The position numbers and the translations under genes are program-made. From the NCBI GenBank assembly GCA_028716765.1, contig JAQUPC010000054.1:1-14137 (forward strand): a DNA stretch of 14,137 nt. The letters run 5' to 3'. Position 1 is the stretch's first letter; each line of letters begins with the position of its first letter. The DNA is from Alphaproteobacteria bacterium. Its GTDB lineage: Bacteria > Pseudomonadota > Alphaproteobacteria > UBA9219. Below, piece after piece: positions 1-7,983 of the stretch. A model generated the notes under the pieces. That model searched no databases. It was given only the letters and a program-made list of their open reading frames with translations, and had not been told where the DNA came from.

Positions 1-2217
1 GGCGGGGCCGGGTTCGCTCAGCACGCGCACCAGCATGGCGAAGACCGTGATCGTATCGGCGCCGGCAAGCCGCGCCGCCAAATACTTGTACGCTTCGCCG
101 AAGGTTTTGTCCGTCCGCGCCTTGTCCGTCAGGCTTTGCCAGAGCGAGCCCTTGCGCCCGATGGCAAGCGTCATCAGCTGTTCTTCGCTGCATCCGATCA
201 GCGGCCCGCGAAGGATCGTGGCCAGCGTCAGATCGTCCTCGGGCAGCAGGATGAATTGCAGCAAGGCCACAAGATCCATAACCGGAAGCTGCTCCGTCAA
301 AACCATGCGGTCGGCGCCGGTTACGGGAACGCCAAGCCCTTTCAGTTGCCGGACCAGATGCTCGACGAACGGCCCGCGCTTGCGGACGAGGACCATCACG
401 TCGCTGTAGCGCAACGGCCTGTGCGCCCCGGCCGCGCGGTCGTAGATCATGACGCCTTCGCCGCACCAGCGTTTGATGCTTGCGGCAATCTTTTCCGCCA
501 ACTCCGCGGCGGGATCGCGGACGGATTCGTAATCGAGCGGCAGCGCCCATTCGGCGTTTTCTTTTTTTGGCGCGGGCACAAGAGGCCAGACCTCCACGCG
601 CCCCGTCGCTTCGCGGTGAAAGGCCTTGTGTTCCACCTTCACGCGCGACACGCCTTCCCGGACCGCCTCGTTTTTGAACACCGTGTCGACGGCTTTTAGC
701 ACGGCGGGCGCGGAACGGAACGACACGTTCATCTCCACGTCTTCGTAACGGCGGTCGGCGTCGAGGATGCGCTTCCTAAAATGCTTGCGCATGTGCTCGA
801 ATTCGCCGGGATCGGCGCCCTGAAAGCTGAAGATCGACTGTTTCTCGTCGCCCACCACGAACAGCGTGCGGTTTTGACCGGCATGCGCGCCGAGGCCCGC
901 GAAGAACTCGTCGGCCAGCGCGGTAATAATCTGCCATTGCGCCGGGCTCGTGTCCTGCGCCTCATCCACGAGAATGTGATCGACGCCGCCGTCCAGCTTG
1001 AACAGCACCCAGGGCGCGATGCCGGGCCTGTGCAGCAACGCGTCCGTGCGGCGGATGAGGTCGTTGTAATCGAGCGCCGCCAGCGCCGCCTTACGCGCCG
1101 CGAAACGGCGCCCGAGCGCCACGGCCAGAGTCAACACGGCCTCCGTCTCTTCGGCGATGCGCACGGTGTCGATGCGTTCCAGAACGTTCAAAAGCCGTGA
1201 AGCCTCGCGTCCGAGAACAACCCCGATCTCCGGAAGAGCATCAAGCAGTTTTTTATCGGCTGTTTTTTCGTAAGGCTCGCCCTTTGCTGTCAGGAAGGCG
1301 CGGCTATACGTTTCCAACGCTTCGGCGCGTTCGTCCCGTGGCTTTGCAAGCCAGTCGAGTATGATGCCGGCGCGCTCTTTATAACTCGATGTGCTGCGGT
1401 CCTGCAGCAACCGCGCCGTTTGCAAAACCTCCTTATGCGCGAAGGCGCTGTTTTGTGCGGCTTCGCGGCGCAACGAGACTTCGGTCTCTTTGGGGTCAAG
1501 CTCAAGAAGGCTACGCATATGCGCCACAAGCTTCTTCAGTCCGCCCGCCCGGGCAATCGCCGCTTCCAGTCGCGGCGCGTCCTTTGCGGCTTCTTTCAAA
1601 AGGCCGGTGAACCTTTCCTCGCCAAGTTCGCGTGCGAGTATCCGCAAAGCCTTGCCCTCGGGACTTTCCGGCGCGCTCGACGCCGTGCGCAGAACGTCGC
1701 TCTCCGCGTCATGCCAAAGCGCGCGCGCGTCCGCCTCGTCCAGAACCGTAAAGTGCGGCGGCAGGCCGGATTCCACGGGGAAACGGCGCAATATCTCCTG
1801 CCCGAACGCATGAATGGTGTGGATGCGCATGCCGCCGGGGCAACCCAGGACGCGCGCGAACAATTGCCGCGCGGCAACCAGTTGTTCCGGTTCGGGAACC
1901 GCCGGGCTTTGCATTTCGTCAAGCGCCTTGCGCAACTCATCCTCGCCGCACGTCGCCCAGTGCGCCAGCTGCCGCGTGATGCGGATCGCCATTTCCGCCG
2001 CCGCGGCGCGCGTGAACGTAAGGCACAAAACACGTTGCGGCGGCACGCCCGCCAGCAAAAGGCGGATCACGCGGTCCGCCAGCACTTTCGTCTTGCCGGA
2101 ACCTGCCGAAGCGCCGACCCAAACGGACGCGGCGGGATCGGAGGCTCGCCGCTGCGCCGGGGCGGGCTGCAAGGGCAGAATAACGCCGTCGATTTTTTCG
2201 AACGCCGCCCCCGTCAT
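1..2217 (-). CDS. addA: AddA, helicase-nuclease subunit of AddAB (3' part missing at window edge)
   Basis: ATP-dependent helicase/nuclease subunit that, with AddB, resects double-strand DNA breaks for RecA-mediated repair in the cytoplasm. The 739 codons present stay open to position 1. UvrD/Rep-type (SF1) helicase motifs occur in order: Walker A GASAGSGKT (about residues 35-43), motif Ia LTFTRAAAAEM (about 66-76), HTIHAFGQ (about 120), motif II LVDEAQDTSPAQW (about 412-424), motif III VVGDEKQSIFSFQGADP (about 450), and NVSFRS near 497. Alphaproteobacterial AddA is usually about 1,150 residues, so the last helicase motifs and the C-terminal RecB-like nuclease domain should lie left of the window. 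The ATG at 2217 is chosen because it overlaps the addB stop as ATGA, the usual sign of coupled translation of two complex partners. AddB next door makes the identity very secure. Confidence 0.95.
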   Translation of the reverse strand, partial: MTGAAFEKIDGVILPLQPAPAQRRASDPAASVWVGASAGSGKTKVLADRVIRLLLAGVPPQRVLCLTFTRAAAAEMAIRITRQLAHWATCGEDELRKALDEMQSPAVPEPEQLVAARQLFARVLGCPGGMRIHTIHAFGQEILRRFPVESGLPPHFTVLDEADARALWHDAESDVLRTASSAPESPEGKALRILARELGEERFTGLLKEAAKDAPRLEAAIARAGGLKKLVAHMRSLLELDPKETEVSLRREAAQNSAFAHKEVLQTARLLQDRSTSSYKERAGIILDWLAKPRDERAEALETYSRAFLTAKGEPYEKTADKKLLDALPEIGVVLGREASRLLNVLERIDTVRIAEETEAVLTLAVALGRRFAARKAALAALDYNDLIRRTDALLHRPGIAPWVLFKLDGGVDHILVDEAQDTSPAQWQIITALADEFFAGLGAHAGQNRTLFVVGDEKQSIFSFQGADPGEFEHMRKHFRKRILDADRRYEDVEMNVSFRSAPAVLKAVDTVFKNEAVREGVSRVKVEHKAFHREATGRVEVWPLVPAPKKENAEWALPLDYESVRDPAAELAEKIAASIKRWCGEGVMIYDRAAGAHRPLRYSDVMVLVRKRGPFVEHLVRQLKGLGVPVTGADRMVLTEQLPVMDLVALLQFILLPEDDLTLATILRGPLIGCSEEQLMTLAIGRKGSLWQSLTDKARTDKTFGEAYKYLAARLAGADTITVFAMLVRVLSEPGPA

Positions 2218-5200
2218 GACTCCTCTCCCGGCTGGCCCCATTCGGCAAGGCGCGCCAGATGGGCGTAGTCGTCGTAGCGCGGCGCATAGCGCGGCTTCGG
2301 AACCGCCCGGTAGGCCGTCGCGGGTTTCGAAAACGCGGCCAAAAGCTGTTCCAGCTTCTCCCGCGCCTCTTCGATCAGGGCGGCCGTATCGCCCTTGACG
2401 TCCTTGACGTTTTCCCCGCCGTTCACGCCCTTAAGCTGCCAGTAACTGAGCAAGCTGGTTTGCAGCGCGCCGAGATTTTCGAAACCGCCCGCTCCGGCGA
2501 TCAGTGCGAGCAAGGGCAGTTGCGGCTCGTACCCTATGGCGATGTTCTTGTCCACGGGCAGGGCGCCGGTTTTGTAATCGATGATCGCGGCGCTGCCGTC
2601 CGGCAAGCGGTCGATGCGGTCCGCGCGGCCCTTCAACGTGAACTTGCCGTTGGCCAGCGCGACGGAGCCTTCGCATTCGACCCCTAAAACGCGAATACCC
2701 GTCTGACGCCGCGCCTGCTCGCGCGCGACGAACCACGCGGCGATGCGCTCGAAGCGCGGCCACCAGAACGCCGCCACCTGCGGACGGTCCCGGAAGGGCG
2801 CGAACGCCGCGCGCCCGGCGTCGAGCAGCGTTTCAAGCGGATCGGGCGGCCATGCGTCCTTGTGCCGCGCGAGGAATTTTTCCAGCGCGTCGTGGATTAT
2901 CGAGCCGCGCTCGGCGGCGTCGACGTCGGCGTCGATGTCTTCCAGCCGCTTCAGATTCAGGATGCGCCTTGCGTAAATTGCATACGGGTTGCGCAGCCAC
3001 GTGCCGATCTCCGTCACCGAAAGCTTCTTAGGCCTCGTATCGACGGGCGGACGCGGCTCCGGAGGCAGGCAGGAAGTGATTTTCGCAGGCGTGTCCAGCT
3101 GCTTCGCCCATGTGCGCCACGGCGCGTCCGGCTCAAGGGCATCGTGCGCTTCGCCGTGATGCCCGAGCGCCTGCAGCACCGCCTCGGCCTGCAGCAAAAA
3201 GCGCGACGGCACGGCGGGCGAGCCCTCGACGCGCCGCGCGCGCGTGAGCAGAACCTCCGGCGCGCTCGCCAGTTGCACGAAATCGTGCGCCGAAAGGCCG
3301 ATGCGCCGCTCGGGCAGGGGCAGGCCGAAATCGCGTTTCATCGGCCGCGACATCCACGGATCGACGGCGGCCTGCGGCGGCCATGTTCCTTCGTTCATGC
3401 CGCCGAGGATCGTCAGGCCGGCATGATGCAGCCGCGCTTCGAGCGGGCCGAGTATGCTAAGTCGCGGATGCCGCCCGTACGCGGGCCGCACCACGCGCGC
3501 GCCCAGCAAGGCCGTGAACAGCCGCGCGTAATCGCCGCCGGTAAGGGGCGGAAGGTCCTTCGCCGCTTGCCGCCAATCGTCGAAAAACAGCGCGGCGTCT
3601 TCGCCCGCCTCGCCGCGCCAAAGCCGTTTTGCGCCCGGCGTTTCGTGTGTTGCCGCCAATGTCTCGGCCAGCGCCATATGCTGCCGGATGCGTTCGTCCA
3701 GCGGCAACGGCACGGGCCAGTTGATCGTAACCGGCTCGAACAAAGCCGCTATTTGTTCAAGCCAGTTCACCAAACTTTTGCCCGAAGTGAACAGTCCCCC
3801 TCCCCTTGGGGAGGGGTTAGGGGAGGGGTATGTAAAAGTTGACCCCTCACCTGCAAAAACTAAGGACTTGCTTTCGCAAGCCCAAGTTTTGGCTTCCTCT
3901 CCCCTTGCGGGAGAGGGGAAGTCTCCGCGCGTCTCCCTAAATTTCTCTCTCAACGCATACACGGTGCCTTGCCAGCCTTCCGCCAAACTTACGCCGCGCC
4001 AAATGTCCGTTTCGATGCGCCGCGCATAAGAACGGCACGCGGCGGGCTCCAGACCGCACGCCGCCAGCGGATGCTTGAGAAGCGAAAGATAATCGATGGC
4101 CGTGGCTTCGGGCGAAGCCGCCTGCAAAACGTCGCGAAGGAAGCTACCTTCCGGCAACGACAGCAAAGCCGTACCCGCCGAGTCATCGGCCTCGATGCCC
4201 CATCGGCGCAACGCCGCGGCCACGCGCTCGGCCAGCGCGCGATCGGGCGTGACAAGCGCGGCCGTCTTTTCTTTTTCTTCAAGCGCCGCGCGTAACCGGA
4301 GCGCGATGACGTCGGCTTCTTCCTGTTGATGCTCCGTCTCAAGGCGCGAAAGTCCGTCAAGCGCTGCGGCGGGAATGGCGGAGGGGTCAAGCTCGCGCCA
4401 CGCTTGCGTGGTGCCGGCCGGGCGCATGGCTTCCTGCAAAAGGCGCACGCGATGCGGACGCTCGCTTATGCCCGCGGGCCAAGGCTTCACGTCCGCGCGC
4501 GTTATGTCCGCCAGCTCCAGCCATTTCTTCATGCCGTATTGCGGATGGCTTTCCCCGGCTTCCTGCCACGCTTCCTCGTCCAGCTCCTGATCGAGCCCCG
4601 GCAGCACGACGCGGCCTTGCGGCAAGCCCGCGACAACCGCCAGCAATTCCGCCACGGCGGGCATCGAAGCCGTCGAACCGGCCGCGATGACCGGAAAGGG
4701 CGGCGGCGTTTTTTTCCAGCTCTCCGCCTGCGCGGCGAGGACAAGGTTGCGGCGCTCGGCGGGATCGATGCAGCCTTCCTCTTTCAGAACTCTGGGCCAC
4801 GCCGCCGTGACGATCTCGAGAAACTCCACCGTGTCCTGCCAGTGTTTGGCCAGTTCGCCTTGCACGAGATTTTGCAGGCCGGAGAAATCCTTGCGCTCGA
4901 TCTGCACCTGATCCAAAAGCCCGGCCAGCGCTTCGGCCAGCCGGGCCGCTTGATCCAGCGGCAGTTCCTTGTCCTTCTGAACGATCAAACGGGTCAGCAG
5001 CATCTGCCGCCGCAAGGGCGCGATGGCGGGCGGAACGTCGAAATCGGCTTCGCTCGTGAAAACGAGTTCGGCTTCGTCCACGTCGCCCAAAGGCTGCATA
5101 CGGGGCAAAAGCGCGGCGTGGCCGTTCGTGACGCGCAGAAACGCCTCGCGCAAATGGCGTCCGGCGCGCCGCGTCGGCAAAAGCACCAGCATGTCCGTGA

Positions 5201-5294
5201 GCCTCAGCGGAGCGCGCCCCGTTTCCAACCACAGCCCTTCGGCCAACGCCTCCACGAACGATACATCGGGCGGGATGGTGAAAACGCCGGTCAT
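2214..5294 (-). CDS. addB: AddB, nuclease/inactivated-helicase subunit of AddAB (alphaproteobacterial type)
   Basis: Partner of AddA in double-strand break resection; 1,026 residues, about the family size. The N-terminal part begins with the LVLLPTRRAGRHLREAFL stretch (about 36-53) typical of alphaproteobacterial AddB. The C-terminal third carries a RecB/PDDEXK nuclease: SVTEIGTWLRNPYAIYARRI, the AERGSIIHDALEKFL histidine motif, then GRADRID and the catalytic IIDYKTG. No cysteine lies in the last ~130 residues, so the C-terminal cysteines of the iron-sulfur cluster known from Bacillus AddB are absent. Residues of about 457-504 are a Pro/Ser/Gly-rich stretch encoded by two palindromic repeat elements (listed separately); it is in frame and does not interrupt the ORF. 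The ATG at 5294 overlaps the murU stop as ATGA, and the stop overlaps the addA start the same way. Confidence 0.94.
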   Translation of the reverse strand: MTGVFTIPPDVSFVEALAEGLWLETGRAPLRLTDMLVLLPTRRAGRHLREAFLRVTNGHAALLPRMQPLGDVDEAELVFTSEADFDVPPAIAPLRRQMLLTRLIVQKDKELPLDQAARLAEALAGLLDQVQIERKDFSGLQNLVQGELAKHWQDTVEFLEIVTAAWPRVLKEEGCIDPAERRNLVLAAQAESWKKTPPPFPVIAAGSTASMPAVAELLAVVAGLPQGRVVLPGLDQELDEEAWQEAGESHPQYGMKKWLELADITRADVKPWPAGISERPHRVRLLQEAMRPAGTTQAWRELDPSAIPAAALDGLSRLETEHQQEEADVIALRLRAALEEKEKTAALVTPDRALAERVAAALRRWGIEADDSAGTALLSLPEGSFLRDVLQAASPEATAIDYLSLLKHPLAACGLEPAACRSYARRIETDIWRGVSLAEGWQGTVYALREKFRETRGDFPSPARGEEAKTWACESKSLVFAGEGSTFTYPSPNPSPRGGGLFTSGKSLVNWLEQIAALFEPVTINWPVPLPLDERIRQHMALAETLAATHETPGAKRLWRGEAGEDAALFFDDWRQAAKDLPPLTGGDYARLFTALLGARVVRPAYGRHPRLSILGPLEARLHHAGLTILGGMNEGTWPPQAAVDPWMSRPMKRDFGLPLPERRIGLSAHDFVQLASAPEVLLTRARRVEGSPAVPSRFLLQAEAVLQALGHHGEAHDALEPDAPWRTWAKQLDTPAKITSCLPPEPRPPVDTRPKKLSVTEIGTWLRNPYAIYARRILNLKRLEDIDADVDAAERGSIIHDALEKFLARHKDAWPPDPLETLLDAGRAAFAPFRDRPQVAAFWWPRFERIAAWFVAREQARRQTGIRVLGVECEGSVALANGKFTLKGRADRIDRLPDGSAAIIDYKTGALPVDKNIAIGYEPQLPLLALIAGAGGFENLGALQTSLLSYWQLKGVNGGENVKDVKGDTAALIEEAREKLEQLLAAFSKPATAYRAVPKPRYAPRYDDYAHLARLAEWGQPGEES
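3795..3829. repeat. GC-rich palindromic repeat inside addB
   Basis: The plus strand reads CCCCTCCCCTTGGGGAGGGG, a near-perfect inverted repeat, followed by TTAGGGGAGGGG. It is translated in frame within addB as part of a Pro/Ser/Gly-rich insert (NPSPRGGG). It lies about 15 bp from a second, different palindromic element, so the addB insert looks composite. The base composition differs from the surrounding addB coding sequence. Confidence 0.7.
3843..3918 (+). repeat. In-frame palindromic element, copy 1 (in addB)
   Basis: A 76-bp element beginning CCCCTCACCTGC, then an imperfect hairpin (AAAACT ... CTTGC TTTC GCAAG ... AAGTTTT), then GGCTTCCTCTCCC with a second hairpin CCTCTCCC-CTTGC-GGGAGAGG. 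The same arrangement, reverse complemented, occurs inside amgK at 7239-7312. Here the minus strand is translated as roughly FPSPARGEEAKTW followed by SLVFAGEGS. The resemblance to Rickettsia palindromic elements is one of behaviour (in-frame insertion of a mobile palindrome), not of sequence; the family name is unknown to me. Confidence 0.8.
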
Positions 5295-6034
5295 GCGACG
5301 GCCCAGCCTTCGCCCGAGGTCAACAGACGGTTGGACTCGGCAAGATCTTCCGGCGTGCCCGCGTGGTAACAGGTGCCGGCATGCTCGAGGCCAAAGAGCT
5401 TTCCCCGCGCTTCAACGGCGTCGAATATTCTGTTGTTGGAAAAAACCCTTTCCTCAATTTCATCCATAAGTTGAGGTTTCATGATCTGTGCCGAAATCCA
5501 CACATGCGAGCGTGGCTCCGGCGCGCCCTTGCGCCACAGCCGCCCGCCGGGCTCCATCATGAAATCGCCCCTTGCGCCAAATCCGCGCGCCTTGGCGGTG
5601 GGCATGACGAGCAGCAAAACGTCCATGCGCGACGGATCCCAAGCTTCGGCCATGCGCCGCAGCGAAGGCTCGGCGCCGTCGAGCCACGGCAGGTCGGCGT
5701 TGAGGACGAAGAACGGCTTGCCGCCGAAATGGGGAAGGGCGTTCTTGATCCCCCCGCCGGTGTCGAGCAATTCGGTCTCGCGCGCGATGATGATTTCCAT
5801 ATCGCGCCGGGTGGTCCGGTGCGCTTCGATCTGATCCGCGAGATAAAACGCGTTCACCACGGCACGGTTAATCCCGTCCGCCTTCAATTTATCAAGCGCG
5901 TGATCGAGCATCGTGCGCCCGCCGACTTCGAGAAGAGGTTTGGGCTTTTCCAGCGTCAGAGGCCGCATGCGCACGCCCATCCCCGCGGCCAAAACCATGC
6001 CGGTGCCGGAGAGAAGGGTCGTTTTTTCAGTCAT
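5291..6034 (-). CDS. murU: Nucleotidyltransferase, MurU-like (MurNAc-1-phosphate uridylyltransferase)
   Basis: Predicted to convert MurNAc-alpha-1-phosphate plus UTP to UDP-MurNAc, in the recycling route that bypasses de novo precursor synthesis. The 247-residue product starts with the NTP-transferase signature VLAAGMGVRMRPLT, followed by KPKPLLEVGGRTMLDHAL; FFVLNADLPWLDG carries the metal-binding Asp region. The size suits MurU-type enzymes and is too short for fused GlmU. The ATG at 6034 is chosen because it places this signature close to the N terminus; an in-frame TTG at 6064 would add ten residues with no better ribosome site. The gene ends in an ATGA overlap with addB. Its neighbour amgK encodes the kinase that supplies its substrate, which is the main reason to prefer MurU over another sugar nucleotidyltransferase. 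Confidence 0.85.
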   Translation of the reverse strand: MTEKTTLLSGTGMVLAAGMGVRMRPLTLEKPKPLLEVGGRTMLDHALDKLKADGINRAVVNAFYLADQIEAHRTTRRDMEIIIARETELLDTGGGIKNALPHFGGKPFFVLNADLPWLDGAEPSLRRMAEAWDPSRMDVLLLVMPTAKARGFGARGDFMMEPGGRLWRKGAPEPRSHVWISAQIMKPQLMDEIEERVFSNNRIFDAVEARGKLFGLEHAGTCYHAGTPEDLAESNRLLTSGEGWAVA

Positions 6035-6125
6035 AAGGCCACGGCGTGAAAGTATTTTAACCAAGAATCCAATGCTATAACGCGTACCGGGAGATTAACA
6101 CCAATCCTTGTTTTTGGAAGAAATT
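6035..6125. promoter_or_regulatory. Divergent intergenic region between murU and the plus-strand ORF
   Basis: The 91-bp gap lies between two divergent starts and is more AT-rich than its flanks, so both genes need promoters here or, for murU, antisense readthrough. The plus strand has a TATAAC at 6076-6081, which reads GTTATA on the other strand. No convincing -35 box could be assigned for either direction. A GGAAG at about 6116-6120 lies 5-6 bases before the ATG at 6126 and supports that start. Confidence 0.35.
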
Positions 6126-6854
6126 ATGTCGGCCTTTTCATCGCTGCCGCCCCGCGTTCGCGGCGAGCATCTCGAAGAGTTCAGAGGCGTGTATTTTGGC
6201 GGCACGAACGGGAAAGCAAATTCTGTCCCCGATCCGTATTTATACCTGAAGAACATCACGCTCGTAGGTGCGTGGTACGATGACCGTAACGGGTTTTCCC
6301 AAAGAGACCGGCAATGGCTAAGTCACGCGCTGCAATGCTGCGGCGATCTCGGCTTCGCGTTATCCGGCGGACCTCATGTCACCGTCTTCAACCTTGGCAA
6401 CGGTTTTGATTTTCTCGGGCCCGTGTCCGCCCCGGCGGACTTGATCGTGTCCTGCTTCGTCTATCATCCCGGATTAAACCGCGACATTCATCTTCACGAG
6501 GCAAAAGACGGAACGACGTATGTGGTTCATCAAGGCGTTTACAGATCGCCGATGGGTTTCGAGTCTTCGCCAACGGCCGTAAGCAAACACTATTTTGAAA
6601 AGGATGCTTGGCATAAAGCGGCAAAAAGAACGGGCGCAAAGCTTATCGTGACTTTCAGTTCTCTTTCCGAAATTCTGGAAACAACGACGCGTGATTTTAT
6701 GGGGCCGGGTTATAAAGCGGGCCCGACAACCAGAGTTGTCGCTTACCGCGGTCCTGACGCGCGCGAACAATGCCAATTCCGCATGGAAACCGTGCTGCGC
6801 GAGGACATAGCTTCCCTTTTGTCCCGGCAACAGCCTATCGCTTTGGCGATGTAA
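6126..6854 (+). CDS. Hypothetical protein of unknown function, inserted between amgK and murU
   Basis: This 242-residue protein is one I do not recognise. It has no signal peptide or membrane segment and looks like a soluble cytoplasmic alpha/beta protein: VTVFNLGNGFDFLG, ADLIVSCFVYHPG and AKLIVTFSS read as buried strands. Histidines and aromatics are frequent in the middle part (NRDIHLHEAKDG). No nucleotide-binding or catalytic signature was found, and a degenerate Rossmann fold would be only a guess. The ATG at 6126 is preferred over the in-frame TTG at 6108 because of the GGAAG upstream. The gene is the only plus-strand gene in the block, has lower GC than its neighbours, and converges on amgK with only 16 bp between stops. 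It therefore looks like a later insertion that split the amgK–murU pair. Confidence 0.75.
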   Translation: MSAFSSLPPRVRGEHLEEFRGVYFGGTNGKANSVPDPYLYLKNITLVGAWYDDRNGFSQRDRQWLSHALQCCGDLGFALSGGPHVTVFNLGNGFDFLGPVSAPADLIVSCFVYHPGLNRDIHLHEAKDGTTYVVHQGVYRSPMGFESSPTAVSKHYFEKDAWHKAAKRTGAKLIVTFSSLSEILETTTRDFMGPGYKAGPTTRVVAYRGPDAREQCQFRMETVLREDIASLLSRQQPIALAM

Positions 6855-6870
6855 AAAAAGTTGCCTTGAT

Positions 6871-7983
6871 TCATTTCAGGTGCGTTTTCGTCCATGTATG
6901 TACCGGCGCAAGCGCGTCATCCCGTAACAATGTGTCCAGATAACTTTTCACGCGCGGCAGAAGCGCGGGCATGGTGTTTCGTCCTTGCGATTGGGCCAGC
7001 CGCACCACGATGCCAAGAACGCGCGTATGCCGCTGCGCTGACAGAACGCGGCAGGTGCGGCGCAGATCGCTGAGGGGCATAACCGGATTTTGCGCGTGAT
7101 AATAGTCAATCACTTCATTCAAAAGGCCTAAATCCGCACTGCGCCGCACGCATTCGCACAACGAGGCGATGTCGTAGGCTATAGGGCCGATTCCGCCGTC
7201 CTGAAAATCGAGAAGGCCGACGGAGCGATAATCTATATCCCTCTCCCCTTGCGGGAGAGGAAGCGAAAACTTTGGCTTACGTAGTAAGCCATTAGTTTTC
7301 GCAGGTGAGGGGGTTTCTTCTCCCTTTTTTTCCAGATCCATCAAATTATCCGGCATATAATCGCGCAGCATGAGCGAGCGGGGCAGGGCGTCGAGCGGCG
7401 CGAGAACGTCCAGCCAAGCGGCGCGGAACGCTTCGCGCTCGTCCGTGCTCGTGGCGCGTTTGCAGGCATAGGGATAATAAAAATCCAGAAATAACTCCGC
7501 CTGCGCCGTGAACATCGCGGCGTTGAATGAAGGCAGGTCGAGACCCTCAACCCACGCCAGGTCGAATGTCTTATGCAAATGCGCAAGAACGTCCGATGCC
7601 CGGCGGTAAAGCGGCATCTGCGCGGCCCCGTTGTCCATCAACTTGCCAAACGTTACGTCGCCGAAGTCCTCCATGAGGACGAGATCGAATTCAACGCCAG
7701 AGCATGGCTGTTCCTTCCCATCAAGGGGGAGGGAACTCGCTGTGCCCGCGTATACCTCCGGCGCGGAAAGGCCGCAGCGGCGAAGCAAATCCGCGATGGC
7801 AATGAACTGCGGGGTTTTCTGTTCCGGTGCGGCCTGCATCAAAATGGCGCGGCGAGGCTCGCCGTCTTCGCGTTCAAGCCGCGCAAATTGCCGCGACGAA
7901 AAATCGGCCTTTAGCGGGAAAGCCTTCGCCTTCTCCCAACCGGCGGCCTGTAAAAACCGAAAGGCCCCGGCTTCGGCGTTCAT
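6871..7983 (-). CDS. amgK: AmgK-like anomeric MurNAc/GlcNAc kinase (phosphotransferase family)
   Basis: Predicted to phosphorylate N-acetylmuramate (and GlcNAc) at C1, giving the substrate of the nearby MurU; the pair lets bacteria rebuild UDP-MurNAc from recycled peptidoglycan. The product is 370 residues. It shows the aminoglycoside-phosphotransferase/choline-kinase fold signatures: LVLMEDFGD, LRDYMPDNLMDL with the catalytic Asp and metal-binding Asn, and GLLDFQDGGIGPIAYDIASL in place of DFG. Between these last two motifs the chain has about 27 extra residues (GEETPSPAK to LPLPQGERD) encoded by a palindromic element, in a loop right beside the active site. A shorter oddity, SLPLDGKEQP, lies near residue 95. 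The start at 7983 overlaps the tsaE stop as ATGA; the longer ORF start at 8013 lies inside tsaE. Confidence 0.9.
   Translation of the reverse strand: MNAEAGAFRFLQAAGWEKAKAFPLKADFSSRQFARLEREDGEPRRAILMQAAPEQKTPQFIAIADLLRRCGLSAPEVYAGTASSLPLDGKEQPCSGVEFDLVLMEDFGDVTFGKLMDNGAAQMPLYRRASDVLAHLHKTFDLAWVEGLDLPSFNAAMFTAQAELFLDFYYPYACKRATSTDEREAFRAAWLDVLAPLDALPRSLMLRDYMPDNLMDLEKKGEETPSPAKTNGLLRKPKFSLPLPQGERDIDYRSVGLLDFQDGGIGPIAYDIASLCECVRRSADLGLLNEVIDYYHAQNPVMPLSDLRRTCRVLSAQRHTRVLGIVVRLAQSQGRNTMPALLPRVKSYLDTLLRDDALAPVHTWTKTHLK
7239..7312 (-). repeat. In-frame palindromic element, copy 2 (in amgK)
   Basis: Same family as the copy in addB, in the opposite orientation on the chromosome. The plus strand begins with the hairpin CCTCTCCC-CTTGC-GGGAGAGG, continues with a nearly perfect long stem, and ends in GCAGGTGAGGGG. 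The long stem pairs GCGAAAACT (7263-7271) with AGTTTTCGC (7294-7302), and inside it GGCTTAC (7274-7280) pairs with GTAAGCC (7284-7290) around a 3-base loop. Compensated differences from the addB copy keep the pairing, so structure seems to matter. It is read through in frame by amgK. Confidence 0.82.
7710..7736. repeat. Short GC-rich inverted repeat inside amgK
   Basis: GTTCC...TTCCC-ATCAAG-GGGGAGGGAAC forms an imperfect hairpin. It encodes SLPLDGKEQP in amgK, resembling the LPLPQGERD encoded by the larger element in the same gene. It may be a remnant of a related palindromic repeat. The stem has bulges and the case is weaker than for the two full copies. Confidence 0.35.

Noticed and set aside
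3795..3920. CRISPR-like repeats
   Set aside because: The repeats are palindromic insertions of different types without regularly spaced unique spacers.
4326..5369. 347-codon plus-strand ORF across addB
   Set aside because: Antisense shadow of addB with low-complexity basic composition.
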